Positions 37,252 through 44,292 of a stretch of 64,000 nucleotides of DNA are shown piece after piece. Position 1 is the first letter of the stretch, and each line of letters starts with the position of its first letter. Under the pieces are notes generated by a model that was given only the letters and a program-made list of their open reading frames with translations, searched no databases and had not been told where the DNA came from. The translations under genes were made by a program, and so were the position numbers. The stretch is from Flavobacteriales bacterium (GTDB lineage Bacteria; Bacteroidota; Bacteroidia; Flavobacteriales_E; Vicingaceae), in NCBI GenBank assembly GCA_026196775.1, contig JAPHUD010000007.1, positions 62,001 to 126,000 on the forward strand, read 5' to 3'.

Positions 37252-37446
37252 ATGCTAAAGTTTATAAAACATAATATGGAAACAATTGGAGGGATAGAAA
37301 TCTTTCCAATTATTTCGTTGGTTATCTTTTTCCTCTTTTTTATCGGATTGTTGGTTTGGGTAATTACTACCAAAAAACAATATGTAGATTATATGGAAAA
37401 GTTACCACTAGAAGATGATAATATAAAAAATAACGCTTATAACTAA
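37252..37446 (+). CDS. ccoQ: Small cbb3 oxidase subunit (CcoQ-like)
   Basis: A 64-residue protein with one membrane helix at about residues 17-37 (FPIISLVIFFLFFIGLLVWVI) and a polar tail. Position between CcoNO and CcoP, 19 and 6 bases away, and its size identify it as the stabilising CcoQ/FixQ subunit; sequence alone is weakly diagnostic. Confidence 0.75.
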   Translation: MLKFIKHNMETIGGIEIFPIISLVIFFLFFIGLLVWVITTKKQYVDYMEKLPLEDDNIKNNAYN

Positions 37447-37452
37447 GGAATC

Positions 37453-38046
37453 ATGGAAAATAAAATCGAAAAATCAGAAATAATTGAAGGTTTGGATAGT
37501 AATGTTACAGACCATGAATATGATGGTATCATTGAATTAGATAACGCACTTCCGCCATGGTGGTTGTATATGTTCTATGGAACAATAATTTTTGCTATTA
37601 TTTATGTCATTTTGTTTTTTGGAATGGGAAAATTTAAGCAGCAAGATGAGCTTAAAGCAGAATATGCTGTAGCTGCAGAAAAAATTGAAGCTTACCAAAA
37701 AGAACACGGTGCTGCTGTAGATGAAAATACCGTTGTATTAGTTACAGATGCTGATAAATTAGCAGATGGTAAAGCTATATATGAAAAAAACTGTGTTGCT
37801 TGTCATGCTGTAAATGGTGGAGGTGGAGTAGGGCCAAATTTTACTGATGATTATTGGATACACGGAAATAGCATTAATGAAGTTTTTAAAGTGGTTAAAT
37901 ATGGTGTTCCGGAAAAAGGTATGATTCCTTGGGAAGCACAATTAAATCCGGAGCAAATGCAAAATGTTGCTAGTTATATTCTGAACGAATTTACAGGTAA
38001 AAATGTAGAGGGAGGAAAAGAGCCTCAGGGCGAAAAAGTGAATTAA
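37453..38046 (+). CDS. ccoP: Cbb3-type oxidase subunit III, monohaem CcoP
   Basis: A 197-residue membrane-anchored cytochrome c that passes electrons to CcoO. The N terminus holds the FixP-type start (DGIIELDNALPPWWLYMFYGTIIFAIIY). There is one c-type haem site, CVACHAVNGGGGVGPNF, with a probable methionine ligand (KGMIPW). Proteobacterial CcoP is about 300 residues with two haems; here only one is present. Confidence 0.93.
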   Translation: MENKIEKSEIIEGLDSNVTDHEYDGIIELDNALPPWWLYMFYGTIIFAIIYVILFFGMGKFKQQDELKAEYAVAAEKIEAYQKEHGAAVDENTVVLVTDADKLADGKAIYEKNCVACHAVNGGGGVGPNFTDDYWIHGNSINEVFKVVKYGVPEKGMIPWEAQLNPEQMQNVASYILNEFTGKNVEGGKEPQGEKVN

Positions 38047-38067
38047 TACCAATAAATTTTAAGTAAA

Positions 38068-39489
38068 ATGGAAGCAAATACATCAAACGATAATGCTTCA
38101 TTCAGAAACAGAATTACAACAGTTGATGATGAGGGGAAAAGGAAATGGCTTTTTCCAAAAAAGCCTAAAGGTAAGTTTACCAACTACAGAACTTATTTAA
38201 GTTACTTACTGTTAATTATATTATTTGCTAATCCGTGGATAAAAATTGATGGAGAGCCGCTTTTAATGTTCAATATTATTGAGCGTAAGTTTGTGTTGTT
38301 TGGTCAGGTTTTTTGGCCGCAAGATTTCTTTCTTTTTGCACTAATAATGATAACCATGGTTATTTTTATCGTGCTGTTTACTGCTGTTTATGGTAGAGTT
38401 TTTTGTGGTTGGATTTGTCCGCAAACCATTTTTATGGAAATGGTTTTCAGAAAAATTGAGTATTGGATAGATGGCGATTACAAACAACAAATTCAATTAA
38501 AAAAGCAAGCTTGGAACACTCAAAAAATTGTTAAAAGAGTTTTTAAGTATGGTTTGTTTTATCTTATTTCAGTAATTATAGCCCATACGTTTTTGGCGTA
38601 TATTATTGGTTCAGATGAGTTGGTAAGAATTCAAACATCTCCTATTCAGGAACACCTTGTAGGCTTTATTACTATACTAGTTTTTAGCTGGGTTTTCTTC
38701 TTTGTATTTGCATGGTTTAGAGAGCAGGTTTGTTTAATAGTTTGTCCTTACGGCAGATTGCAAGGCGTTATGTTAGATAGAAACTCGTTGGTAGTGGCAT
38801 ACGATTATATTCGTGGAGAAAAAAGAGCTAAATTCAAGAAAAACGAAGACAGAGCATCAGAAAACAAAGGAGATTGTATAGATTGTCACCAATGTGTAGA
38901 TGTTTGTCCCACAGGAATTGACATTAGAAATGGTACACAGTTAGAATGTATTAATTGTACAGCATGTATAGATGCTTGCGACTACATGATGGAAAATGTT
39001 GGACTTGAAAAAGGCTTAATTAGAATTGATTCCGAAAATGCAATTGCCGAAAATAAAAGACAATTTTTTACTACAAGAGCTAAGGCATACACAGCTGTGT
39101 TAATTATTCTTGTTGGATTTATTATTTATTTGTTTACCTTGAGAGGAAGCATGGAAGCAAGCATTTTAAGAACTCCGGGAATGTTGTATCAGGAACAAGA
39201 AAATGGCTTTATTAGTAATTTATATAATGTTAAAGTGGTAAATAAATCTAATAAAGATTTAAAGCTTACCTTTGAGCTTGAAAACATGGATGGCGAGGTT
39301 AAAATGGTTGGAATGGATACCTTAAGACTTGAAAAAGGGAAAAGCAACCAACAAGCATTTTTTGTAAATATTTTAAAAGAGAACTTGAAAGAAAAATCTA
39401 CCACTATTAAAATTGGTATTTACAACAATGGAGAGCTTATTCATGAAAATGAAACCTCTTTTTTAGGACCTACTAATACTGCAAAATAA
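38068..39489 (+). CDS. ccoG: Cytochrome c oxidase accessory protein CcoG
   Basis: A 473-residue polyferredoxin-like membrane protein that reduces copper for oxidase assembly. Membrane helices at both ends frame cysteine clusters: CGWICPQTIF, CLIVCPYGRLQ, CIDCHQCVDVCP and CINCTACIDACD, enough for two [4Fe-4S] clusters. The C-terminal 120 residues form an Ig-like periplasmic domain (VKVVNKSNKDLKLTFELEN). Its stop codon overlaps the ccoH start by one base (TAATG). Confidence 0.94.
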   Translation: MEANTSNDNASFRNRITTVDDEGKRKWLFPKKPKGKFTNYRTYLSYLLLIILFANPWIKIDGEPLLMFNIIERKFVLFGQVFWPQDFFLFALIMITMVIFIVLFTAVYGRVFCGWICPQTIFMEMVFRKIEYWIDGDYKQQIQLKKQAWNTQKIVKRVFKYGLFYLISVIIAHTFLAYIIGSDELVRIQTSPIQEHLVGFITILVFSWVFFFVFAWFREQVCLIVCPYGRLQGVMLDRNSLVVAYDYIRGEKRAKFKKNEDRASENKGDCIDCHQCVDVCPTGIDIRNGTQLECINCTACIDACDYMMENVGLEKGLIRIDSENAIAENKRQFFTTRAKAYTAVLIILVGFIIYLFTLRGSMEASILRTPGMLYQEQENGFISNLYNVKVVNKSNKDLKLTFELENMDGEVKMVGMDTLRLEKGKSNQQAFFVNILKENLKEKSTTIKIGIYNNGELIHENETSFLGPTNTAK

Positions 39490-39926
39490 TGAAATTCAAT
39501 TGGGGAACAGGTATAACAATTTTTATAGTACTATTTGTAGTATCTATGAGTGCTATGGTTTTTAAAGCAAGTCAACAAAATGTAGATTTAGTTACCGAAG
39601 ATTATTATGAAAAAGAATTAGCTTTTCAAGGATTGAAAGATAAAGAAGCACTTACGAAAAGCCATTTTGAAGAACAAGTTAGCTACAAAATTGAAGATGA
39701 TAAATTGCAATTGATTTTTCCAAGCGAAGTAGAAGGAGAGATAAAAGGCAATATTAATTTCTTTAAACCTTCAGATGCAAATTTAGATCAATCAGTTGAT
39801 TTTACTTCAGAAAGTAAGGTGTTAGTTTATCCTTTAGACTTGTTTTCAACAGGAATGTATAAGCTCAGAATAGAATGGCAAAATGCGGGGAATGCTTATT
39901 ACAGTGAGCTTACAGTGGAATTGTAA
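39489..39926 (+). CDS. ccoH: FixH/CcoH family protein
   Basis: A 145-residue protein with one N-terminal membrane helix (GTGITIFIVLFVVSMSAMVF) followed by QNVDLVTEDYYEKELAFQ, the characteristic FixH segment, and a small periplasmic beta domain. It helps stabilise or assemble the cbb3 oxidase. Translation is coupled to ccoG through TAATG. Confidence 0.9.
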   Translation: MKFNWGTGITIFIVLFVVSMSAMVFKASQQNVDLVTEDYYEKELAFQGLKDKEALTKSHFEEQVSYKIEDDKLQLIFPSEVEGEIKGNINFFKPSDANLDQSVDFTSESKVLVYPLDLFSTGMYKLRIEWQNAGNAYYSELTVEL

Positions 39927-39938
39927 AAAACTCCGTTA

Positions 39939-40640
39939 ATGGAAATTTTAATCGTAGGTTTTGTTTTAGGATTTTTGGGTAGTTTGCATTGTATTGGCAT
40001 GTGCGGACCAATAGCTTTTGCATTACCCTTAAAAAATAGCAGTGTAGGGTATAGAATTGTAGGGGCTTTAACTTATAATTTTGGCAGAATAGTAACTTAT
40101 AGTATGTTAGGTTTTGTATTTGGCTTTTTTGGTCAGGGCATCAAAACTGCATCTTCCCAACAATTTTTATCTATTTTAATTGGTAGTATTTTAATCTTAG
40201 GAGTGTTAATTCCTTCCAAGTGGTTGAATAATTTATCGCCAACGAGTTTTGTCTATCAACAAATAGCCTTTGTGAAGCAAAAATTGGGAGCCTTATTAAA
40301 ATCTTCATCACTTCACAACTTGTGGTTTATTGGCTTTTTAAACGGCTTTTTACCTTGCGGATTAGTTTACACCGCCATAGGTTCAGCCATTGCTTTGGGT
40401 GATGTGTATAAAAGCATTTGGTTTATGGCTGCTTTTGGTTTAGGAACACTTCCGTTAATGTTTTTAGCTACTCAGTTGGCAAGTGTGGTAAGTGTTTCCA
40501 TCAGAAACAAAATCAGAAAATTCTTTCCAATTTTAATTATCATTATAGGGGTACTGTTTATCCTCAGAGGCTTGAATTTAAATATTCCTTATATCAGCCC
40601 AAAAATTAATGTAGAACGTCCTTTTGTGCAGGATTGTTAA
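39939..40640 (+). CDS. TauE/SafE-type membrane protein of the cco locus
   Basis: A 233-residue protein with six predicted membrane helices. The motif GSLHCIGMCGPIAFALPL and the second-half FLPCGLVYTAIGSAIALG identify the cco-linked branch of the sulfite exporter TauE/SafE family (CcoS/YtfE-region type, also called heavy-metal transport domain). It is thought to handle copper or to aid oxidase assembly. It starts 12 bases after ccoH and ends the locus. Confidence 0.85.
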   Translation: MEILIVGFVLGFLGSLHCIGMCGPIAFALPLKNSSVGYRIVGALTYNFGRIVTYSMLGFVFGFFGQGIKTASSQQFLSILIGSILILGVLIPSKWLNNLSPTSFVYQQIAFVKQKLGALLKSSSLHNLWFIGFLNGFLPCGLVYTAIGSAIALGDVYKSIWFMAAFGLGTLPLMFLATQLASVVSVSIRNKIRKFFPILIIIIGVLFILRGLNLNIPYISPKINVERPFVQDC

Positions 40641-40693
40641 AGACCTAAAGCACTAATAATAAGCTAAAAATATTATTCTTAAAATAGAATTAC

Positions 40694-40746
40694 TACATTT
40701 GGGGTAAAGATATAATCTGGATAAACGTACCATTACGTTTATCCGG
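40694..40746 (+). promoter_or_regulatory. Promoter-leader module 1: -7 box and hairpin ahead of the Pycsar operon
   Basis: TACATTTG (40694-40701) fits TAnnTTTG. It is followed by GGTAAAGATATAA and then a hairpin with a perfect 11-bp stem: GGATAAACGTA (40719-40729), loop CCAT, TACGTTTATCC (40734-40744), extended by C-G and a T-G wobble. GTTAGGC (40749-40755) comes next, and the effector ATG is at 40784. A transcript starting about seven bases after the -7 box would begin with this hairpin. The same arrangement is repeated ahead of the 42267 gene. Confidence 0.7.
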
Positions 40747-40783
40747 TTGTTAGGCAACAGTTTAAAACAACAACACCCAGAGA

Positions 40784-41314
40784 ATGACTAAAACAAATTT
40801 TCTATTTGAGAACTTTAAGAATATTCAAGACTTAATAAAATTTGCAGACCAAAAAGCAGGTGCAATTTTAGTTATATGTGGAATTATTTTAACTGTATTT
40901 ATGGGATTTGCAAAACCATTGTATATTGTTAATATTGATAATTTAGCAAAATGTGATAATCTAACAATTAGTATTTTGGTTTTTATTTTGGGATTAGTTT
41001 TAGCAATATTATTAGTTGTAATTTTTGGAATTTGCATTTTCAAAATTCTTAAACCAAAATTTGCAAAAAATTATTCCGAAGGTAGTTCTTCAATGTTCTA
41101 TTTTGAGCATATTGCAAAATTGACAAAATCAGAGTTTAAAGAAAGAACAAAATCAATTTCGAAAAAATCAATCAAAAAAGATTTAAGTGAACAGATATAT
41201 GAAGTTTCAAAAATATTAATGCAAAAAAATAAATATTGTGCAATTACAATGAATTTGTTATTTGTCGCAGTAATAGACTTACTATTATTTGTGTTTTTTT
41301 CAAATCAATTATAA
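40784..41314 (+). CDS. pycTM: PycTM-type membrane effector of a Pycsar anti-phage system
   Basis: A 176-residue membrane protein with helices at about residues 26-44, 62-87 and 151-172 and a lysine-rich cytoplasmic segment (about 113-150) between the second and third. The motifs FADQKAGAILVICGIIL (20-36) and SSMFYFEHIAKL (102-113) match the PycTM family (formerly DUF5706) as I know it. In described Pycsar systems such proteins disrupt the inner membrane once cCMP or cUMP is made, killing the infected cell. The stop overlaps the cyclase ATG by one base (TAATG). Here the effector comes first. Confidence 0.82.
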   Translation: MTKTNFLFENFKNIQDLIKFADQKAGAILVICGIILTVFMGFAKPLYIVNIDNLAKCDNLTISILVFILGLVLAILLVVIFGICIFKILKPKFAKNYSEGSSSMFYFEHIAKLTKSEFKERTKSISKKSIKKDLSEQIYEVSKILMQKNKYCAITMNLLFVAVIDLLLFVFFSNQL

Positions 41315-42054
41315 TGGGATTAAAACAAGATATACTTGATAAGATAAAGAAACATATGGATGAATCCTTCTCAGTCGAGGAAGTTTCATATGTGCCAACA
41401 CTGGATGATTCAAAATTGACATTTGGCAATAAAGGATTAAAGTTTAACACTACTGTCCTTTATATCGATTTAAGAGGTTCAACTGAACTTTTAAACAAGC
41501 ATAATAAGTCTACAGTTGCAAAGGTTCACAAAGCATATTACTATACAATTGTGAAAATTTCTAATTCCTTGGGTGGTGAAAACAGAAGTTTTAACGGAGA
41601 CAGCCTTTTGGTTTTTTTTCAAGGCACATCAAAAGCAACTCTTTCTAACGCTGTTCAAGCTGCGATGATGATGACTTATATGTTATCTAGTTCAGAGGGA
41701 ATTAGTAAACATTTGAAAAAATACACATCAATTGATTTTGGGATAGGAATGGACGATGGAGATGTTCTCTGTACAAAAGTTGGTATTGGAGGTACTTATG
41801 ACAATAAAGATTTAATTTGGATTGGAAATCCAGTCAATAAATCAACAGTTTTAAGTGATAAAGCAAAATCTCCAAATCATATTTATATTTCAAAGTATGT
41901 ATATGATAACTTATTAGATTACGTGAAGTATCATGAGAAAGAAGATAATTGGGGTAATAAACAAAAAGTTGACATGTGGACTCAAACATCTATTATTTAT
42001 AATGGAGGATATATCACATGTTATTATACAAGTTATTATTGGACAGTTGAATAA
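41314..42054 (+). CDS. pycC: Class III nucleotide cyclase, putative pyrimidine cyclase PycC
   Basis: 246 residues from the ATG at 41314; a longer frame starts at 41236 but would overlap the effector by 79 bases. The class III cyclase fold is clear: metal-binding D52 in YIDLRGST and D96 in NGDSLLVFF, then DFGIGMDDGDVL and IGNPVNKSTVLSDKA, HIYIS. N175 aligns with the transition-state Asn, but position 179, normally Arg, is Val. No sensor, HAMP or membrane domain is attached, unlike most bacterial adenylate cyclases. Pairing with a PycTM protein points to UTP or CTP cyclisation to cUMP or cCMP after phage infection; which nucleotide is not readable here. Confidence 0.82.
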   Translation: MGLKQDILDKIKKHMDESFSVEEVSYVPTLDDSKLTFGNKGLKFNTTVLYIDLRGSTELLNKHNKSTVAKVHKAYYYTIVKISNSLGGENRSFNGDSLLVFFQGTSKATLSNAVQAAMMMTYMLSSSEGISKHLKKYTSIDFGIGMDDGDVLCTKVGIGGTYDNKDLIWIGNPVNKSTVLSDKAKSPNHIYISKYVYDNLLDYVKYHEKEDNWGNKQKVDMWTQTSIIYNGGYITCYYTSYYWTVE

Positions 42055-42070
42055 AACCCTATCTACTCTA

Positions 42071-42122
42071 AGTATAATCAATCCCCATCTCCCCTATTTC
42101 CTCAAAGTATAACCAATCCTCA
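42071..42122 (+). repeat. Two-copy direct repeat downstream of the cyclase
   Basis: AGTATAATCAATCCCCA (42071-42087) and AGTATAACCAATCCTCA (42106-42122) share 15 of 17 bases, 35 bases apart, each preceded by CTCWA-type sequence. The interval is pyrimidine-rich. Confidence 0.6.
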
Positions 42123-42143
42123 GTTTCAAGCATTCGCTTGGGA
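42123..42143 (+). repeat. CAAGC/GCTTG palindromic element, copy 1
   Basis: GTTTCAAGCATTCGCTTGGGA contains the dyad CAAGC-ATTC-GCTTG. It closes the Pycsar unit and recurs after the next gene at 42806-42826 with 19 of 21 bases identical. It may act as a weak terminator or a REP-like element. Confidence 0.65.
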
Positions 42144-42180
42144 CACTAAAAAAAAACATTATGATTTAAATAGATATGGT

Positions 42181-42245
42181 TATATTTGAGGTAAAGATAT
42201 AAGTGTGAATAAAGAACACTAATGGTCTTTATTCGTATGTTGGAA
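42181..42245 (+). promoter_or_regulatory. Promoter-leader module 2: -7 box and hairpin ahead of the orphan membrane gene
   Basis: TATATTTG (42181-42188) fits TAnnTTTG. GGTAAAGATATAA follows, identical to module 1, then a hairpin with GAATAAAGA (42207-42215) and TCTTTATTC (42226-42234), extended by T-A and G-T pairs, then GTTGGAA (42239-42245). Over the first 22 bases modules 1 and 2 differ at two positions; the hairpin arms differ in sequence but keep their pairing and place. Confidence 0.65.
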
Positions 42246-42266
42246 AACCTTTAATTACTAAATACT

Positions 42267-42803
42267 TTGACTATAAAGCCTAGACAATTAATTGGAATCG
42301 GTATGGCCTTCACAGCACCTGGAAGAGGTGTGGGGTTGTTGTTTTGGATAGTCATAGCAGTTTTTGTTGCAGCCCCTGATTGGGAAGCTTTAACTATGCC
42401 AGCATTGTACTTATGCTTTTTAATGGGTGCCTATTTCTTATTTTCTAAAAAATATCTTGAAATAATTGATATTGAAAAAGGAATATTTAAAATTAGGATA
42501 GGTATAGGGAAGTTTAGTTATGGTAAAGAAAAATCACTTGAGAATTATAAATATGGAGTCTTACAGCAAGGCACTTGGGTTAAAAAGGTTGGACAAGGTA
42601 TTCCGGGGCTCTCAATAAACGAGGGAATTTATAAAGAAAAATATTTAGGGCTTTTTTTAGTATCTAAGAATGATAATATGAAATCATTAATATATCGTGG
42701 AATTAAATCTGATGCATACGAAATTATACGTAAGTTTTTAACTCCTTCCAACCTGACGGTTTACAATGGTGCTAAACGAAAAGGGTATGAATTGAAACTA
42801 TAA
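42267..42803 (+). CDS. Hypothetical membrane protein in the accessory island
   Basis: A 178-residue protein, taken from TTG at 42267 because a stop lies 15 bases upstream; an ATG at 42303 is the alternative. Two membrane helices (VGLLFWIVIAVFVAA and MPALYLCFLMGAYFLF) are followed by a soluble C-terminal domain of about 110 residues with alternating strands (KKYLEIIDIEKGIFKIRIGIG, KYLGLFLVSKNDNMKSLIYRG) that resembles a bacterial PH-like domain. Family not recognised. It shares its leader and its 3' palindrome with the Pycsar unit. Confidence 0.65.
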   Translation: MTIKPRQLIGIGMAFTAPGRGVGLLFWIVIAVFVAAPDWEALTMPALYLCFLMGAYFLFSKKYLEIIDIEKGIFKIRIGIGKFSYGKEKSLENYKYGVLQQGTWVKKVGQGIPGLSINEGIYKEKYLGLFLVSKNDNMKSLIYRGIKSDAYEIIRKFLTPSNLTVYNGAKRKGYELKL

Positions 42804-42805
42804 AT

Positions 42806-42826
42806 GTTTCAAGCATTTGCTTGGAA
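42806..42826 (+). repeat. CAAGC/GCTTG palindromic element, copy 2
   Basis: GTTTCAAGCATTTGCTTGGAA, with the dyad CAAGCA-TT-TGCTTG, begins 3 bases after the stop of the orphan gene and ends 10 bases before the stop of folP. Second copy of the element at 42123. Confidence 0.65.
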
Positions 42827-42835
42827 TAATTTTGG

Positions 42836-43708
42836 TTAATAACTCTTCTTCATCTGTTCTGTAATCAAAACAGCTTCTTTAGCAGCTTTTACATCATGCA
42901 CCCTAAGGATGTTTGCTCCTTTCATTAAAGCAATGGTGTTTAGTACTGTAGTTCCATTTAGTGCTTCTTTAGGAGTAGTTTTAATAACCTTGTTAATCAT
43001 AGATTTTCGGGAAACACCAACTAAAATAGGCAACTCAAAAATATTAAAATCGGCTAAGTGGTGCATTAATTCGTAATTGTGTTCTACCGTTTTGCCAAAA
43101 CCAAAACCAGGGTCTATAATAATATCATTTACTCCTTTTTTAGTCAGGATATCTACTTTTTCAGATAAGAAAGACATTACTTCTTGGGTAACATTTTTGT
43201 AAGAGGGAGCTTTTTGCATATTTTCCGGGGTGCCTTGCATGTGCATTAAAATGTAAGGAACATTCAAATTAGCAACACAATCGAAAAGCTGATTATCCAT
43301 GCTTCCCGCAGAAATGTCGTTAATAATACTTGCTCCGTTTTCAACAGCTTTTTCGGCAATTCTACTTCTAAAAGTATCAATAGAAATAATGCATTCAGGG
43401 AATTCCTGATGAATAAATTTAACGATAGGTAAAACCCTGCTCAATTCATCTCCTTCGCTAACAAAAGTAGCTCCCGGTTTGGTAGAATATCCGCCAACAT
43501 CAATAATAGCGGCACCTTCATCTAAGTGTTTTTTTACCTGTGTAACAATTTCTTCCTCCGATATATAGCTGCCGCCATCAAAAAATGAGTCAGGAGTTAC
43601 ATTTAATATGCCCATTATGCATGGTTCGTCTAAATTTAATAAATTACCTTTGCAATTTATAAGTGTATTTTTTAAAAAAAATGTATCTTTCCGTTTTTCT
43701 TTTTCCAT
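42836..43708 (-). CDS. folP: Dihydropteroate synthase
   Basis: A 290-residue enzyme of folate synthesis that joins p-aminobenzoate to dihydropterin pyrophosphate. TIM-barrel signatures are GILNVTPDSFFDGG, IIDVGGYSTKPGA, DTFRSRIAEKAV and IIDPGFGFGKT. The final segment carries VLRVHDV-type sequence (ILRVHDVKAAKEA). It marks the right flank of the accessory island and is divergent from the DUF1599 gene. Confidence 0.96.
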   Translation of the reverse strand: MEKEKRKDTFFLKNTLINCKGNLLNLDEPCIMGILNVTPDSFFDGGSYISEEEIVTQVKKHLDEGAAIIDVGGYSTKPGATFVSEGDELSRVLPIVKFIHQEFPECIISIDTFRSRIAEKAVENGASIINDISAGSMDNQLFDCVANLNVPYILMHMQGTPENMQKAPSYKNVTQEVMSFLSEKVDILTKKGVNDIIIDPGFGFGKTVEHNYELMHHLADFNIFELPILVGVSRKSMINKVIKTTPKEALNGTTVLNTIALMKGANILRVHDVKAAKEAVLITEQMKKSY

Positions 43709-43731
43709 GGATATAATGTGTAAAAATTAAT

Positions 43732-44277
43732 ATGAATAAAACCGACAAACAATACGATTCTATAATAAAAATTTGCTCTGACATATTTACGAAAAAAATG
43801 AAAGATTATGGCAGTGCTTGGCGAATTTTACGAACAAGTTCATTAACCGATCAAATTTTTATTAAAGCAAAAAGAATCAGAACGCTTGAAGAAGTTGGTG
43901 AAAGCAAAATTAAGGAAGATGTTAAATCTGAATACATCGGAATAGTAAATTATTGCATTATGGCTTTAGTTCAGCTAGAATTAGGCTACAATGAAAACAC
44001 CGAATTACCAGAAGAAGAAGCGGTAAAGTTGTATTCAAAATATTTTTTGGAAGCAAAAGAATTAATGCAAAATAAAAATCACGATTATGGTGAGGCTTGG
44101 AGGGATATGAGAATTAGTTCACTAACAGATTTAATTTTGATGAAACTACTAAGAACCAAACAAATTGAAGATAACAAAGGCAAAACATTAATTTCTGAAG
44201 GAATAGATGCTAACTATTTTGATATGATAAATTATGCAGTTTTTGCCTTAATTAAACTGGAATTTAAGAACAAATAA
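43732..44277 (+). CDS. DUF1599 protein with two tandem copies of the domain
   Basis: A 181-residue protein made of two similar halves: DYGSAWRILRTSSLTDQIFIKAKR (about residues 24-47) and DYGEAWRDMRISSLTDLILMKLLR (about 121-144). Each half ends with an aromatic-rich helix (YIGIVNYCIMALVQLEL, YFDMINYAVFALIKLEF). The pattern matches DUF1599. The gene lies beside folP as in several Bacteroidota, but its reaction is unknown to me. Confidence 0.87.
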   Translation: MNKTDKQYDSIIKICSDIFTKKMKDYGSAWRILRTSSLTDQIFIKAKRIRTLEEVGESKIKEDVKSEYIGIVNYCIMALVQLELGYNENTELPEEEAVKLYSKYFLEAKELMQNKNHDYGEAWRDMRISSLTDLILMKLLRTKQIEDNKGKTLISEGIDANYFDMINYAVFALIKLEFKNK

Positions 44278-44292
44278 AACAGATAAGAACAC

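Noticed and set aside
40418-40609. Alternative-frame ORF inside the SafE-type gene
   Set aside because: Lies wholly within a clear membrane protein gene and has no recognisable domain.
41236-41313. Longer start for the cyclase
   Set aside because: It would overlap the effector gene by 79 bases and add residues unlike the cyclase family; the TAATG overlap at 41314 is a typical coupled start.
40749-42245. GTTAGGC (40749) and GTTGGAA (42239) as integron attC R' sites
   Set aside because: They fit GTTRRRY and lie where a cassette boundary should be, but the matching RYYYAAC box on the other side of each hairpin is absent and no integrase is in the window. Kept as an unexplained part of the leader module instead.
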